A stretch of DNA of 64,000 nt from UBA5614 sp963667535. GTDB lineage: Bacteria > Cloacimonadota > Cloacimonadia > Cloacimonadales > Cloacimonadaceae. Position numbers and translations under genes: made by a program. The notes under the pieces are model-generated. The model ran no database searches. It was not told where the DNA came from and saw nothing but the letters and a program-made list of their open reading frames with translations. Positions 23,475-32,890 of the stretch are shown here, piece by piece. Position 1 is the first letter of the stretch; each line of letters begins with the position of its first letter. Location: the NCBI GenBank assembly GCA_963667535.2, contig CAXXDU010000002.1, positions 2,728,001 to 2,792,000 on the forward strand. The letters run 5' to 3'.

Positions 23475-25691
23475 TTGAAAAGAACAATTCTAATTACACT
23501 CATCCTTGTAATTTGCACATTCGTATTTGCTGAAGTGCAGCTTGAAAGAGCATCAAGGAATCCGATTCCTCAAAACAGCCGTAGCAGAACAGAAGTTATT
23601 GCATATCAGGAGACCTTTGAAGAAGGTGCTGTTGATTGGACGTTCTCGTCTTCAATTGCGGCAAATCAACTCTGGCATATCGCAGAAGTGGCAGACACTC
23701 CGTCTCCCATCTTTGCCATGGTTAATCAAAACACTACATCAACGTATAATATCAATATGTTAAATTATCTTATATCTCCAGCCATTACATTGCCTTTATC
23801 AGGAGCTATTAAAGCTGATTTTATGATGAAAGGTGATTTTGCTGATGCGCATTATCCCGGCGGAACCATTGCGCAAATGGACTATTGGGGATGGCAGATA
23901 TCCACCAATAACGGTTCGACCTGGCGTAATATGAGCAACCCATATACAACCGCAGCCGGTTCTGTATTTATTGATGCACCACCGGAATGGGGTTTTGTAA
24001 CAGAAAGTTATTCTGCTCTCAATGGTCTGATCTCTGACTATGCAGGTCAGACAGTCAAATTCCGTATCTATTTCCGTTCTGATAATGACACACCGGATGG
24101 AACAGGTATCATGATTGACAATTTCACTATTTATAATGATGTCTTTATTCCTTCACCTACCAGTTTAACAGGTTCTGTTGTTGAACAAAATGTTCAGTTA
24201 AGCTGGACAGCACCACCCTCAGGTATGAGTGCAGAAACCATTACTTCTACTAATTCAGCCTGGACATCATTCGTTTCTGATGCAGAAGCTTATGCTATGA
24301 AAATTACTAATCCTACTAATGAGCCGTTGCAATTGCATGGTGTAAACTTCATGCTGTATCGCCAGGGCAATGCATCCATAACAGGAGCACCGACAGTACA
24401 CGTTTATGAGGATACAGATGGTATGCCCGGCACAGAATTAGTAGCTGTCGCAGGTGTAACCAATATAACAAATAATGTATGGAAAACAGTGGATATCACA
24501 TCTCATAATATCATGATTCCTGCCAATGGAACAATCTTTGTCGGAATCAGCAATATAGAAGATGGCGGTACCAGTGGACAAGGACTACTTTGTGATTCTA
24601 CCAGCGTAACAGCAAATTCCTATGCTATGTTCCAAGGGGCATGGGATGTTCTAAGTGCAGGATATGAAGGGCTCAAAAACTGTGGTTTAGCTGGTGTTTA
24701 CTGGGTAGATGACCCCTTTGCTCCTCTTGTTACCGGATTTAAAGTATACAGGACACTCAATCCCACAGCAGAATATGCTCTGATTGGCACAATCGATAAT
24801 GCAACGACACTCATATATACTGATGAAGACCCTGTAGCAGGAAGCGTCAATTATTATAAGGTCACAGCAATGTTTGGTGTATATGAATCTGACCCTTCAG
24901 AAGTATTCTCGATTGACCTGATTGGTTTATTATACACAGAAATCCTCACAGATGACGGCACTTCAAATCAGACCTTTAATGTTGGCTCAACTAACTATAT
25001 GGCAACCAAGTTTGAAACAGAACCGGGTGCAGAAATCCATTATCTGAAAGTGTTTATTAATACTGTGGGCTCAACTCCGATGATAACCAGCATCTACAAT
25101 CCCGATGGAGTAGGCGGAGCTCCGGGTAATCAGTTCGTTTTGCAATTTACAACTGCTATAAACCAACTGACAACCGGCTGGAATTCAGTGCCGTTACCAG
25201 CAGCTAATATTATTACCGATGCTGATGGTGTTTTCTATGTAGCAATCAGAGAATTCACCAATTCTTCAGTATATTCATTGGATACTGATAATAGTGGTGA
25301 TAGCTGGAAAAAGATAGGTACCGCAGCCTGGGCACCAATTGCAGAAGGTAATGTCATGATTCGTGCCTTAGTAAGCTGGGCACCCGATGCCAACGAAGAT
25401 TTAGTTGAGATTGCTCCTGTCAGTAATCTGACAAACTACCCCAATCCTTTTAATAGAATGACCAATATCAGCTTTGATGTTCAGAAAAGCGGAATGGCTT
25501 CTTTGAAAGTCTATAACCTCAAAGGTCAATTGGTTAATACCATTTCTTCAGGAAACGTTGCCAAGGGTACAAACAACTTTACCTGGGACGGAACTGACAG
25601 TAAAGGTAAGAGTGTAAGTTTGGGCGTATATTTCTGCCAACTCGAATCTGCCGGCCAAACCATAACCAAGAAAATTATCAGAGTTAAATAA
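23475..25691 (+). CDS. Secreted multidomain protein with sorting domain
   Basis: A 738-aa exported protein starting at a TTG placed 5 nt after AGGAGG. It has a signal peptide (residues 1-19, ending FAEV). A beta-sandwich of the choice-of-anchor/MAM type follows (about 45-225, WHIAEVADTPSP ... VKFRIYFRSDNDTPDGTGIMIDNFTIY). Then come fibronectin-III-like segments and a second repeated sandwich pattern (GNASITGAPTVHVYEDTDGMPG; GSTPMITSIYNPDGVGG). The C-terminal FlgD/T9SS-like domain has NYPNPFNRMTNISF and ends KKIIRVK. It is likely a surface adhesin or carbohydrate-binding protein; no catalytic motif was seen. Confidence 0.85.
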   Translation: MKRTILITLILVICTFVFAEVQLERASRNPIPQNSRSRTEVIAYQETFEEGAVDWTFSSSIAANQLWHIAEVADTPSPIFAMVNQNTTSTYNINMLNYLISPAITLPLSGAIKADFMMKGDFADAHYPGGTIAQMDYWGWQISTNNGSTWRNMSNPYTTAAGSVFIDAPPEWGFVTESYSALNGLISDYAGQTVKFRIYFRSDNDTPDGTGIMIDNFTIYNDVFIPSPTSLTGSVVEQNVQLSWTAPPSGMSAETITSTNSAWTSFVSDAEAYAMKITNPTNEPLQLHGVNFMLYRQGNASITGAPTVHVYEDTDGMPGTELVAVAGVTNITNNVWKTVDITSHNIMIPANGTIFVGISNIEDGGTSGQGLLCDSTSVTANSYAMFQGAWDVLSAGYEGLKNCGLAGVYWVDDPFAPLVTGFKVYRTLNPTAEYALIGTIDNATTLIYTDEDPVAGSVNYYKVTAMFGVYESDPSEVFSIDLIGLLYTEILTDDGTSNQTFNVGSTNYMATKFETEPGAEIHYLKVFINTVGSTPMITSIYNPDGVGGAPGNQFVLQFTTAINQLTTGWNSVPLPAANIITDADGVFYVAIREFTNSSVYSLDTDNSGDSWKKIGTAAWAPIAEGNVMIRALVSWAPDANEDLVEIAPVSNLTNYPNPFNRMTNISFDVQKSGMASLKVYNLKGQLVNTISSGNVAKGTNNFTWDGTDSKGKSVSLGVYFCQLESAGQTITKKIIRVK

Positions 25692-25713
25692 CTAATACAG
25701 ATTCTTTCCTCTT

Positions 25714-25743
25714 GAGATACTCCTTCGGGAGTATCTCTTTTTT
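25714..25743 (+). terminator. Intrinsic terminator with UUCG loop
   Basis: GAGATACTCC (25714-25723), loop TTCG, GGAGTATCTC (25728-25737), then a T-run. It ends the secreted-protein gene. Confidence 0.95.
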
Positions 25744-26010
25744 ATTCTCCTTTCTTTCTTTTCTATAAGGGCATCTATGCCGTTTGTCCCTAATTTCTTT
25801 ATCGATAGTTAGCTTATATTGTTTGGTCAGATGTAAAAAATCAATTAGTATATTATTAGATGTATATTAAACCATCGTAAAAGTGTATCATTTGCAGGTA
25901 GTAATCTTCCAAATGGTAATGCGGCTGTAATTAACTATCGATGAATTAATTGTTTTAAAAGCAAAAACAAACGCAATTCTGCCCTTGTTTATTTATCTAA
26001 GGAGATGCCA

Positions 26011-27063
26011 GTGACCTATATCGATGCAGTTTCCACCATTGACTTCCCTCATCAGGCAGACCAACAGGAAGTGAAACGTCATGTACGCGAGATGTTTTCA
26101 GATTCCTACCCGATGGTTGAACAAGCTCTGGATATATTTGAAAATGCAGAAATCAAATCCAGAAACTTTTGTAAACCACTGGAATATTACAAATCAATCA
26201 AAGGCTTTAGTGAACAAAATACAGTGTATGTAGAATGTTCTCTGGTCTATGCTGCTCAAGCTATCAGGCAATGTGCAGCCAAAGCAGGAATCAAGCTGAG
26301 TGAAATTACCGATATTATCTTTGTTTCTTCCACAGGGCTTGCCACACCCAGTATAGATGCTCTATTGATAAATCAACTAAAATTAAACCGGGATATACGC
26401 AGATATCCTCTTTGGGGATTAGGTTGCGGTGGTGGGGTATCAGGTATTGCCAAAGCAGGAATGATTACAGAAGCCAGACCTGAAGCTGTTGTTTTGCTTG
26501 TAGCTGTTGAAATGTGCTCGCTCACTTTTCTGAAGAATGACTTTAGCAAGAGCAATTTTGTAGCTACCAGTCTTTTTTCTGACGGCATCGCTGCTGTGAT
26601 AATCCGTGCTAAGCAGAATGACTCCCAGAACAAGTTTCGCATCATAGCCTCAGACAGCCGTTTATATTACAATACGACTGATATTATGGGATGGGAGTTT
26701 CTTGATTCAGGATTTAAAGTAGTATTCTCCCGGGACATACCTGCTTTCATTAATCAGTATATACGCACTGAAGTTGATGCCTTTCTGGCTCAACACAACT
26801 TAACATTGGCAGAGATAAAGAATTTTATCTTTCATCCCGGGGGAAAGAAGGTTATCAGTGCATACATGGAAGCACTGGATTTGAGCAAAGAATCAATGCA
26901 ACAAACCATCTCCGTAATTAGAGATTACGGCAATATGTCCAGCCCTACTGTACTTTATGTGCTGGATAGATTTATGGATGGTAATTGTGAGAAAGGATAC
27001 GGTCTGATGCTTGCTTTGGGTCCGGGCTTTTGCACTGAAATGGTATTACTATCAGTCGATTAG
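26011..27063 (+). CDS. Type III polyketide synthase (chalcone synthase-like)
   Basis: A 350-aa condensing enzyme of the chalcone/stilbene synthase family. The triad is visible: Cys139 in GLGCGGG, His275 in FIFHPGG and Asn308 in YGNMSSP, at the expected spacing. I start at GTG 26011 because AAGGAG lies 6 nt upstream; the ATG at 26005 would touch that site. Bacterial members extend fatty acyl or other CoA starters with malonyl-CoA to alkylpyrones or resorcinols. An isoprenylcysteine-methyltransferase-like gene follows after 13 bp. That is the arrangement of Bacillus bpsA-bpsB, where the second enzyme methylates the pyrone. A membrane-associated alkylpyrone ether is the likely product. Confidence 0.92.
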   Translation: MTYIDAVSTIDFPHQADQQEVKRHVREMFSDSYPMVEQALDIFENAEIKSRNFCKPLEYYKSIKGFSEQNTVYVECSLVYAAQAIRQCAAKAGIKLSEITDIIFVSSTGLATPSIDALLINQLKLNRDIRRYPLWGLGCGGGVSGIAKAGMITEARPEAVVLLVAVEMCSLTFLKNDFSKSNFVATSLFSDGIAAVIIRAKQNDSQNKFRIIASDSRLYYNTTDIMGWEFLDSGFKVVFSRDIPAFINQYIRTEVDAFLAQHNLTLAEIKNFIFHPGGKKVISAYMEALDLSKESMQQTISVIRDYGNMSSPTVLYVLDRFMDGNCEKGYGLMLALGPGFCTEMVLLSVD

Positions 27064-27076
27064 TAAGACTGAGAAA

Positions 27077-27571
27077 ATGACTTTTACGATTATAATAACT
27101 CTGTTTATCACGCAAAGGCTTATTGAACTATTCATTGCAGGACGAAATGAGAAGTGGCTTCTTTCCAATGGAGCAGTGGAATATGGAAAAAGGCATTATC
27201 CATATATAGTGCTTCTGCATACCTGTTATGTGATATCTGTATTTTGTGAGTATAATTTCTTTTCTGAAAAAGATATCTCCTATCCATTTCTGCTAGTATT
27301 CATATGTCTGTTAACTGCTAAGATATGGGTTATCAGTTCCCTCGGTCATTACTGGAACACAAAGATATTCCGAATTCCAGGTAAAACACCAGTTCAAACA
27401 GGAGCTTATAAGTATTTCAAACATCCCAATTACATATTAGTCGTTGGCGAAATAGCCATATTCCCATTGATTTTTCATTTGTATTATACAGCTGTTATCT
27501 TTTCTTTGCTCAATGCCGTTATGCTATCCGTCAGAATTAAGACAGAAAACAAAGTCTGGAATCAAAGCTAA
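27077..27571 (+). CDS. Isoprenylcysteine carboxyl methyltransferase-like membrane protein
   Basis: A 164-aa integral membrane methyltransferase of the ICMT/BpsB type. The start at 27077 follows GAGAA, and the ORF upstream of it overlaps the polyketide synthase. Several membrane helices are present. The conserved cofactor region TGAYKYFKHPNYILVVGEI matches the family pattern TGpYrYvRHPnY. In Bacillus the homologue O-methylates triketide pyrones made by the neighbouring type III synthase, and I infer the same here. Confidence 0.85.
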   Translation: MTFTIIITLFITQRLIELFIAGRNEKWLLSNGAVEYGKRHYPYIVLLHTCYVISVFCEYNFFSEKDISYPFLLVFICLLTAKIWVISSLGHYWNTKIFRIPGKTPVQTGAYKYFKHPNYILVVGEIAIFPLIFHLYYTAVIFSLLNAVMLSVRIKTENKVWNQS

Positions 27572-27611
27572 ACACAGTAACAGTTAAATTACAACCTGAT
27601 CAAAATGCTTA

Positions 27612-30173
27612 TTATGCTTTATGATTTATAAATCTGGCTGTTCTTCGGCTCCTAAATATTTTTAAAAGTTCAAACCAGGCTATGCTTAATAGTCCCATTC
27701 CCAGACAAATCAGTACATCATGCTTGTGTAACGGAGCAAATTTAAATAACTGATTCAAATACGGTACTGACGTTATGGCAAAGGTCAGAGCTACAACTCC
27801 AACAACCAACCAAACCATAGCTGGATTTGGCTTTCTTAGAATATTGAAGATTGATTCTGTCCATGATCTATTAGATATAATCAGACCAATATTCGAAAAA
27901 ACAAGTGTACAAAACACTAAAGCTCTCACTTGTTCGTCACTGATATCACGGCTGACACCGTACCAATAAACCAATCCGATTATTAACAGCACTGAAAGAC
28001 CCTGTAAAATGGATACACCTATCAACTGAAGACTAAAAATGGGAGTCTTAAGATTACGCGGTGGCTTATCCATAACGCGCTTTTCTTCAGGCTCCATCTC
28101 AAAAACAACAGAACAGGCCGGGTCAATTATCAATTCCAAAAACACAACATGTATAGGAAAAAGTATTAAAGGTAAATCTGAATAAATAAGTGGTATCAGT
28201 GACATCCCGGCTATTGGTACATGTATGGAAAATATATACGCGCTGGCTTTCTTGAGATTATCATATATCCTCCTGCCCATTCGTACAGCGCTGACTATTG
28301 AAGAGAAATCATCATCCACCAATACCAAAGATGCAGATTCCCTGGCTACATCTGTCCCCCGTTCACCCATAGCTATACCGATATTGGCACTCTTTAAAGC
28401 CGGTGCGTCATTAACACCGTCTCCTGTCATTGCCACAATCTCGCCCCGTGCTTTTAAGGATTTTACTATAAGCAGTTTTTGCTCAGGAACAACTCTGGCA
28501 AATATAGTCACCTTATCAATTCTTTGAGCCAGTTCCTCTTCACTCATAGCAGAAAGTTCAGTACCCGTAATAATCTCTTCTGTATTCTTAAGCCCGATTT
28601 GCCTGGCGATTGCCACTGCTGTACCGGGATAATCCCCGGTAATCATAATAACCCGTATACCTGCCCTGTAGCATTCTTTTACAGCAGCAGGAACAGTTTC
28701 ACGCGGAGGATCTGATAATCCTACCAAGCCAAGGAAATTAAATTTATACTCCCTCAAGCTTTCCAGCCATTCCCCTTGATGAGTAATGGAAGCAACTCCC
28801 AATATGCGTAGCCCTTCCGCTGCCATAACAGTTATCTGCTTGTCTATAACTGCTTTTTCTTCATCACTCATACAGCAAAGCTTCATTATTGCTTCCGGCG
28901 AACCTTTGGATGCCACATACTTGCATCCGTCGTCATACCGCCAGGCATTTGCCATGCCCAGGATATCCCGACTCAGCGGATATTCTTTTTCCAATATCTG
29001 CTTTTTATGTAAATGCTCGTAATTCTTTAATTTGTCATCGTAAATAACATGAAAAGCTTTTTCCATTGGGTCAAAGGGATTGGGTAAACTGGCTTTCGCA
29101 CTTATATATACGAGGTCAATGAAATCTTCTGGTAATATAGTATCTTTGTTAATTTCCAATACAGTTTTGCCATTGTATAGTTGTTGAACAGTCATACGAT
29201 TTTGGGTGAGAGTACCTGTTTTATCTGTACACAGAACAGTTGCGGAGCCCAATGTTTCAATAGCCGGAACGCGTCTGGTCAGCACATTTTTCTTGGACAT
29301 ACGCCAGGCACCCAGTGCCATGAAAATGGTTAAGACAACAGGAAATTCCTCCGGCAACAATGCCATCGCTAAGGTAAGTCCGTTTAGAACTGCTTTAAGC
29401 CAGTCACCTCTTGTTATACCAAAGATAATAACAGCCACCAGACATAAGCACATGCCAAAGATGGCAATATGCTTTACTAAACTACGAACTTCTTTGTTTA
29501 AACGTGTTTCTTCTTCTTTAACTTCCTGTAATGCTTTACCGATTTTACCAAGTTCAGTTCTGATTCCTGTGGCATAAACTCTTGCCATTCCCTGACCCTG
29601 AACAACAAGCGTACCGGAATAAACATATGGTAAATCATCTCCACCAGGTTGCAGGATAAGGGATTCGTTGTTCCATACCTGTTTTCTAACAGGTACCGAT
29701 TCACCCGTTAAAAGGGATTCATCAGTTGAAATACCATTAGTCTGGACTATCGCAGAGTCAGCAGGAACCCGGTCACCTTCGGAAAGGACTATCAAGTCAC
29801 CCTCGACAACTTCCCTTCCTGGTATGCGGTGCTGAACTCCATCTCTCACAACCAGAGCTCTGGGACTGGATAAATCGCGAAGTGCATCCAATGCTCTTTC
29901 GGTTTTACGTTCCTGATATATAGTTATCCCCATCATAACGAATACAAAACCCAAAAGCATCAGTGCGTCCTGCATTTCACCGGCAATTAAATACAATGCA
30001 CCGCAGGCAACCAGCATGAGAAACATGGGTTCACGCACGACATTATACATTGTGTGAAAGATGGTTTTAGGTTTGGATGAAGGTAATTCGTTATAACCGA
30101 TTGTTTTCAGCTTGTTAACAGCTTCGCTTTCGGATAAACCGTTCAATGATGTGTTGATTGATTCTTCGTTCAT
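27612..30173 (-). CDS. Cation-translocating P-type ATPase (calcium-type P2)
   Basis: An 853-aa P-type ATPase. It shows the actuator LLTGES, the membrane motif MALLPEEFPVVL, the phosphorylation site CTDKTGTLTQ, the nucleotide-binding KGSPEAI and the hinge MTGDGVNDAPALK, plus about ten membrane helices. The PEEFP motif and C-terminal helices fit the P2A calcium-type group; manganese is an alternative substrate. GGAG precedes the ATG. A structured RNA region with its own promoter lies directly upstream (30233-30388), so expression may be controlled by a leader RNA. Confidence 0.92.
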   Translation of the reverse strand: MNEESINTSLNGLSESEAVNKLKTIGYNELPSSKPKTIFHTMYNVVREPMFLMLVACGALYLIAGEMQDALMLLGFVFVMMGITIYQERKTERALDALRDLSSPRALVVRDGVQHRIPGREVVEGDLIVLSEGDRVPADSAIVQTNGISTDESLLTGESVPVRKQVWNNESLILQPGGDDLPYVYSGTLVVQGQGMARVYATGIRTELGKIGKALQEVKEEETRLNKEVRSLVKHIAIFGMCLCLVAVIIFGITRGDWLKAVLNGLTLAMALLPEEFPVVLTIFMALGAWRMSKKNVLTRRVPAIETLGSATVLCTDKTGTLTQNRMTVQQLYNGKTVLEINKDTILPEDFIDLVYISAKASLPNPFDPMEKAFHVIYDDKLKNYEHLHKKQILEKEYPLSRDILGMANAWRYDDGCKYVASKGSPEAIMKLCCMSDEEKAVIDKQITVMAAEGLRILGVASITHQGEWLESLREYKFNFLGLVGLSDPPRETVPAAVKECYRAGIRVIMITGDYPGTAVAIARQIGLKNTEEIITGTELSAMSEEELAQRIDKVTIFARVVPEQKLLIVKSLKARGEIVAMTGDGVNDAPALKSANIGIAMGERGTDVARESASLVLVDDDFSSIVSAVRMGRRIYDNLKKASAYIFSIHVPIAGMSLIPLIYSDLPLILFPIHVVFLELIIDPACSVVFEMEPEEKRVMDKPPRNLKTPIFSLQLIGVSILQGLSVLLIIGLVYWYGVSRDISDEQVRALVFCTLVFSNIGLIISNRSWTESIFNILRKPNPAMVWLVVGVVALTFAITSVPYLNQLFKFAPLHKHDVLICLGMGLLSIAWFELLKIFRSRRTARFINHKA

Positions 30174-30232
30174 TTCCTTTCTCCGGATTTTTCAAAGGGG
30201 AGAATCTTGCTTAATCGCTTCCGGGAAATGTC

Positions 30233-30388
30233 CTTGCGGGATATAGCCCGGGCTTCTCCTGTTGGACTTTTTCTAAGGAAAACAGCATGAATTGCTGTTT
30301 AATTATTCAACAAGGGGAAGTCCCACAGTATAAAACTGCTGCTTCTGTAAAGCCCGGCTTTCTTTGTGAATGCCTGCTCTTCCCGCAG
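30233..30388 (-). ncRNA. Structured RNA or leader upstream of the P-type ATPase
   Basis: Read on the minus strand, nested stems close one long interrupted hairpin: 30381-30386 with 30236-30241 (GCGGGA/TCCCGC), 30350-30358 with 30246-30255 (GCCGGGCTT/AAGCCCGGGC), 30318-30326 with 30261-30269 (one G-U), and a terminal AACAGCA/TGCTGTT hairpin (30281-30299). A good promoter ends about 7 bp before the base of the closing stem. The 30-kb gap of 447 bp otherwise holds no gene. It could be a 6S-like RNA or a cis-regulator of the ATPase; no known riboswitch consensus was recognised. Confidence 0.5.
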
Positions 30389-30393
30389 TTTAC

Positions 30394-30422
30394 TAAAATT
30401 CCAATCTAACCTTACGTGTCAA
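30394..30422 (-). promoter_or_regulatory. Sigma-70-type promoter of the structured RNA
   Basis: On the minus strand TTGACA (30417-30422), a 17-bp spacer, then ATTTTA (30394-30399). The predicted start falls at about 30386-30388, at the first bases of the RNA's closing stem. Confidence 0.65.
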
Positions 30423-30632
30423 TTTTTTTGTTATTTCTAACAATGAATGCTTCGTAATTGAAAACATGGAATAATTGGGGAATCAATATTTGCTTGACAC
30501 TGGTATCAGTATGAGCAAATTATGATTTGAAAAAGTAAATTGATTCTATTTGCTTTATTTCCATAATATTGATAGTACCATAAAGATAACGTAGATGTAT
30601 ACAAGTTTTAGATAATCGCTGTGGAGGAAAAC

Positions 30633-32036
30633 ATGGCTACCTTTAAAGATCCGCGATATTTCGGGGCTCATTATGACTCAATGAAGCAACGTCAAATCTT
30701 TATGAATATTGATGAATATGGACAAAAGCATCCTTACGCTAAAGCTATCCTTCATGATCCGGAAAAAAGAATTCTTCAATTGTATAAAGCCCGCATGATG
30801 ATAGATATATTATTAACAGGCAAAATTGTAATGACTGATTCACAATATCTGGATGGGATATACTGGTATTCTCTTGCTTCAAATGATTACGAAAGTAGTG
30901 AATTCTTTAAATTCATTAATCTATTCCCAAAAGACCGGATTCCGATAGAAATCAAATTAAGAAAGCCAAGTATTGAGGAGAGCTATAAAGCTTTTTTAGC
31001 GCGCGGTGGTGTTTGCTGCAGTTACTTGTCAGAACCAATGATGCACCGCATCGAAGCGTCGTATTTAGCAGAGCAACATGGATTCCAAAAAGAAGGCGGA
31101 GACTTACCTTTATCAGAATGGTTCAATCGCATGCGCAGTAATCTGGATAGAGATACTCAGGAACGATTTAACTTGCAGCAAAATTTCATAGAGTTGTTAT
31201 CAGCAAATACACCGAAAGAAATGCTTACTTCCTATGATCCCGCAACTTACCCAGCCATTTTGCAAGAAGTAAAAAGAGATGTTGATTTCAAATGGTGGCT
31301 TAGGAAGCAACAAATTCAACAAGGAACTTCTGAATTACTAGACTTAATTGAAAGACAACTTGATCCTAATGATCCTACTTTGCCTGATAGGAAAGTAACA
31401 TTAAACAAAATTATTGAGTTAAAAAATAGTGATCCTGAGAATGTTAGAATGATTCAGCAATGTGATATTATGTGGGATGCAATATCATATATATATAATC
31501 ATACTATTGCAAGGCAATATGCTTGTGACGCAGTCGATGAAGGTGTTATGCATATCAAACGTGACCCCAAACAACCGAATAAAGTCATCGATTTGGATGT
31601 CGGATTAACACAAGGGAATATTGGTTACTTTGCTAATATGCCCTGGCATGATTTCTATGATTTTCTTCATGCTTCTGACTTATCAGCTGCCAGGGAAGCT
31701 TGGCTTAAAGACTTTATGTGTACAGAACCGAATAAACGCATCAATTACAGATTGCTAGACGATTACGCGAAAATGATAACAAGTCATGAAGATAATACTC
31801 AAATAAAAAAAGCAAAAAAGGCTAGTGAAGTATTGAAAGCAACTTTAACGGTAATCCCTTGGCTTGATAAGCTAGTGGGTGGCGGTTCTAGTTTAACTAC
31901 TGCATTCGCTAGTTCTGTTGGTATTTACAGCGCGTCATCTATTGTGATTTTAGCTATTGAACAATTTGATAAAATCAGGAATGAAGTGAATGTAATCAAT
32001 GTTGGTTTAGGCAATATCGCAAATATAAGAGAATAA
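30633..32036 (+). CDS. Unrecognised 467-aa protein, first gene of a two-gene unit
   Basis: I do not recognise this protein. The ATG at 30633 is preceded by GGAGG at 5 nt; a GTG at 30621 lies inside the ribosome-binding region. No signal peptide is present. The N-terminal half is helical and charged, with FLARGGVCCSYLSEPMM in the middle. The C-terminal 70 residues hold a lysine-rich helix (KKAKKASEVLKATLTV), then a glycine-serine loop VGGGSSLTTAF and a hydrophobic stretch SSIVILAIEQF that could insert in a membrane. A NUDIX hydrolase follows after 12 bp on the same strand. The pair has its own upstream region with TTGACA at 30494. Two-gene units of this kind can be stress or defence modules, but nothing in the sequence proves it. 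Confidence 0.75.
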   Translation: MATFKDPRYFGAHYDSMKQRQIFMNIDEYGQKHPYAKAILHDPEKRILQLYKARMMIDILLTGKIVMTDSQYLDGIYWYSLASNDYESSEFFKFINLFPKDRIPIEIKLRKPSIEESYKAFLARGGVCCSYLSEPMMHRIEASYLAEQHGFQKEGGDLPLSEWFNRMRSNLDRDTQERFNLQQNFIELLSANTPKEMLTSYDPATYPAILQEVKRDVDFKWWLRKQQIQQGTSELLDLIERQLDPNDPTLPDRKVTLNKIIELKNSDPENVRMIQQCDIMWDAISYIYNHTIARQYACDAVDEGVMHIKRDPKQPNKVIDLDVGLTQGNIGYFANMPWHDFYDFLHASDLSAAREAWLKDFMCTEPNKRINYRLLDDYAKMITSHEDNTQIKKAKKASEVLKATLTVIPWLDKLVGGGSSLTTAFASSVGIYSASSIVILAIEQFDKIRNEVNVINVGLGNIANIRE

Positions 32037-32048
32037 TGAGCAAAAAAG

Positions 32049-32600
32049 ATGATTAAACTTATAAAAGAGAGATTAATATCAAAAAATCCTTGGATCGAGC
32101 ACTATTACGATGATGTAGAATTCCCGAATGGCGTCAAAGGTAAATATAATCGGATTGTTGAAAGCAATGGGATACCCGGAACAGTTATTATTCCCCGTAA
32201 TCAATTAGGTGAAATCGGGCTTGTACATATATTCCGTTACCCTGTCTATCAATGGATTTGGGAATTGCCCAAAGGATTTGGCGAATCTGACATTTCAAAC
32301 ATAGACAACGCACATAAAGAACTATTAGAGGAAACAGGCTACGTTGCAGATAATATGATTTCTTTAAACTCTTTTTATGCCAATTCAGGATTAATGGCAA
32401 CAAGGATCAACGTGTATCTTGCATTAAAGTTGCATCTTGAGAAAAAATTCAAAAGTACTGATGAAGAAGCTATCGACAGATTTCGCTTTTTTAAATACTC
32501 AGAAATCCTCAATTGCATTAAAGAAGGTGCATTTCTAGATGGTATTTCCTTGTCTGCTCTAGCATTGCTGCACTGTTATGATCTTTATGCCAATAATTGA
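32049..32600 (+). CDS. NUDIX hydrolase
   Basis: A 183-aa NUDIX enzyme. The Nudix box spans LPKGFGE ... AHKELLEETGY (about residues 76-100) with the catalytic LLEETG; the usual REL arginine is lysine (KEL). The flanking VHIFRYPVYQWIWELPKG and SFYANSGLMATRINVYLA fit the ADP-ribose pyrophosphatase subgroup. It probably cleaves a nucleoside diphosphate linked to another group, such as ADP-ribose. It is cotranscribed with the unknown 467-aa protein. Confidence 0.88.
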   Translation: MIKLIKERLISKNPWIEHYYDDVEFPNGVKGKYNRIVESNGIPGTVIIPRNQLGEIGLVHIFRYPVYQWIWELPKGFGESDISNIDNAHKELLEETGYVADNMISLNSFYANSGLMATRINVYLALKLHLEKKFKSTDEEAIDRFRFFKYSEILNCIKEGAFLDGISLSALALLHCYDLYANN

Positions 32601-32890
32601 CTTATGTATAATTGTAAAAGTACATTTACGCATTGAAGTCAGTCCTAAGTGAATGCATTGATTTCATGTTCTGACTCAAGAAGTACAGATTAATTGAGCA
32701 ATAAGACAATTTCGCTATTCCTCACTGTGTCGTTGTTACTATGTACTAATGAAATGATCTATCCTATTCTAGTAATGTTCACTAAGTATCCTCAAAACCA
32801 TAAAGCTCTCTCACATTTGTGCTGAAAACAGAAAAGAATATTTGACAGAGTGTATGGCTATAGATTAGATGATTTTCAGGTAAGATAGAA
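32601..32890 (+). promoter_or_regulatory. Promoter region of the aminotransferase-dapD operon
   Basis: A good promoter is at 32842-32870: TTGACA (32842-32847), 17-bp spacer, TTAGAT (32865-32870). The aminotransferase ATG follows 20 bp later, so the leader is very short. I see nothing else in the 290-bp gap. Confidence 0.6.

Noticed and set aside
30174..30632. yybP-ykoY (manganese) riboswitch before the P-type ATPase
   Set aside because: The leader is strongly structured, but the conserved GGGGAGUAG and CUGAGA-type sequence elements are not found.
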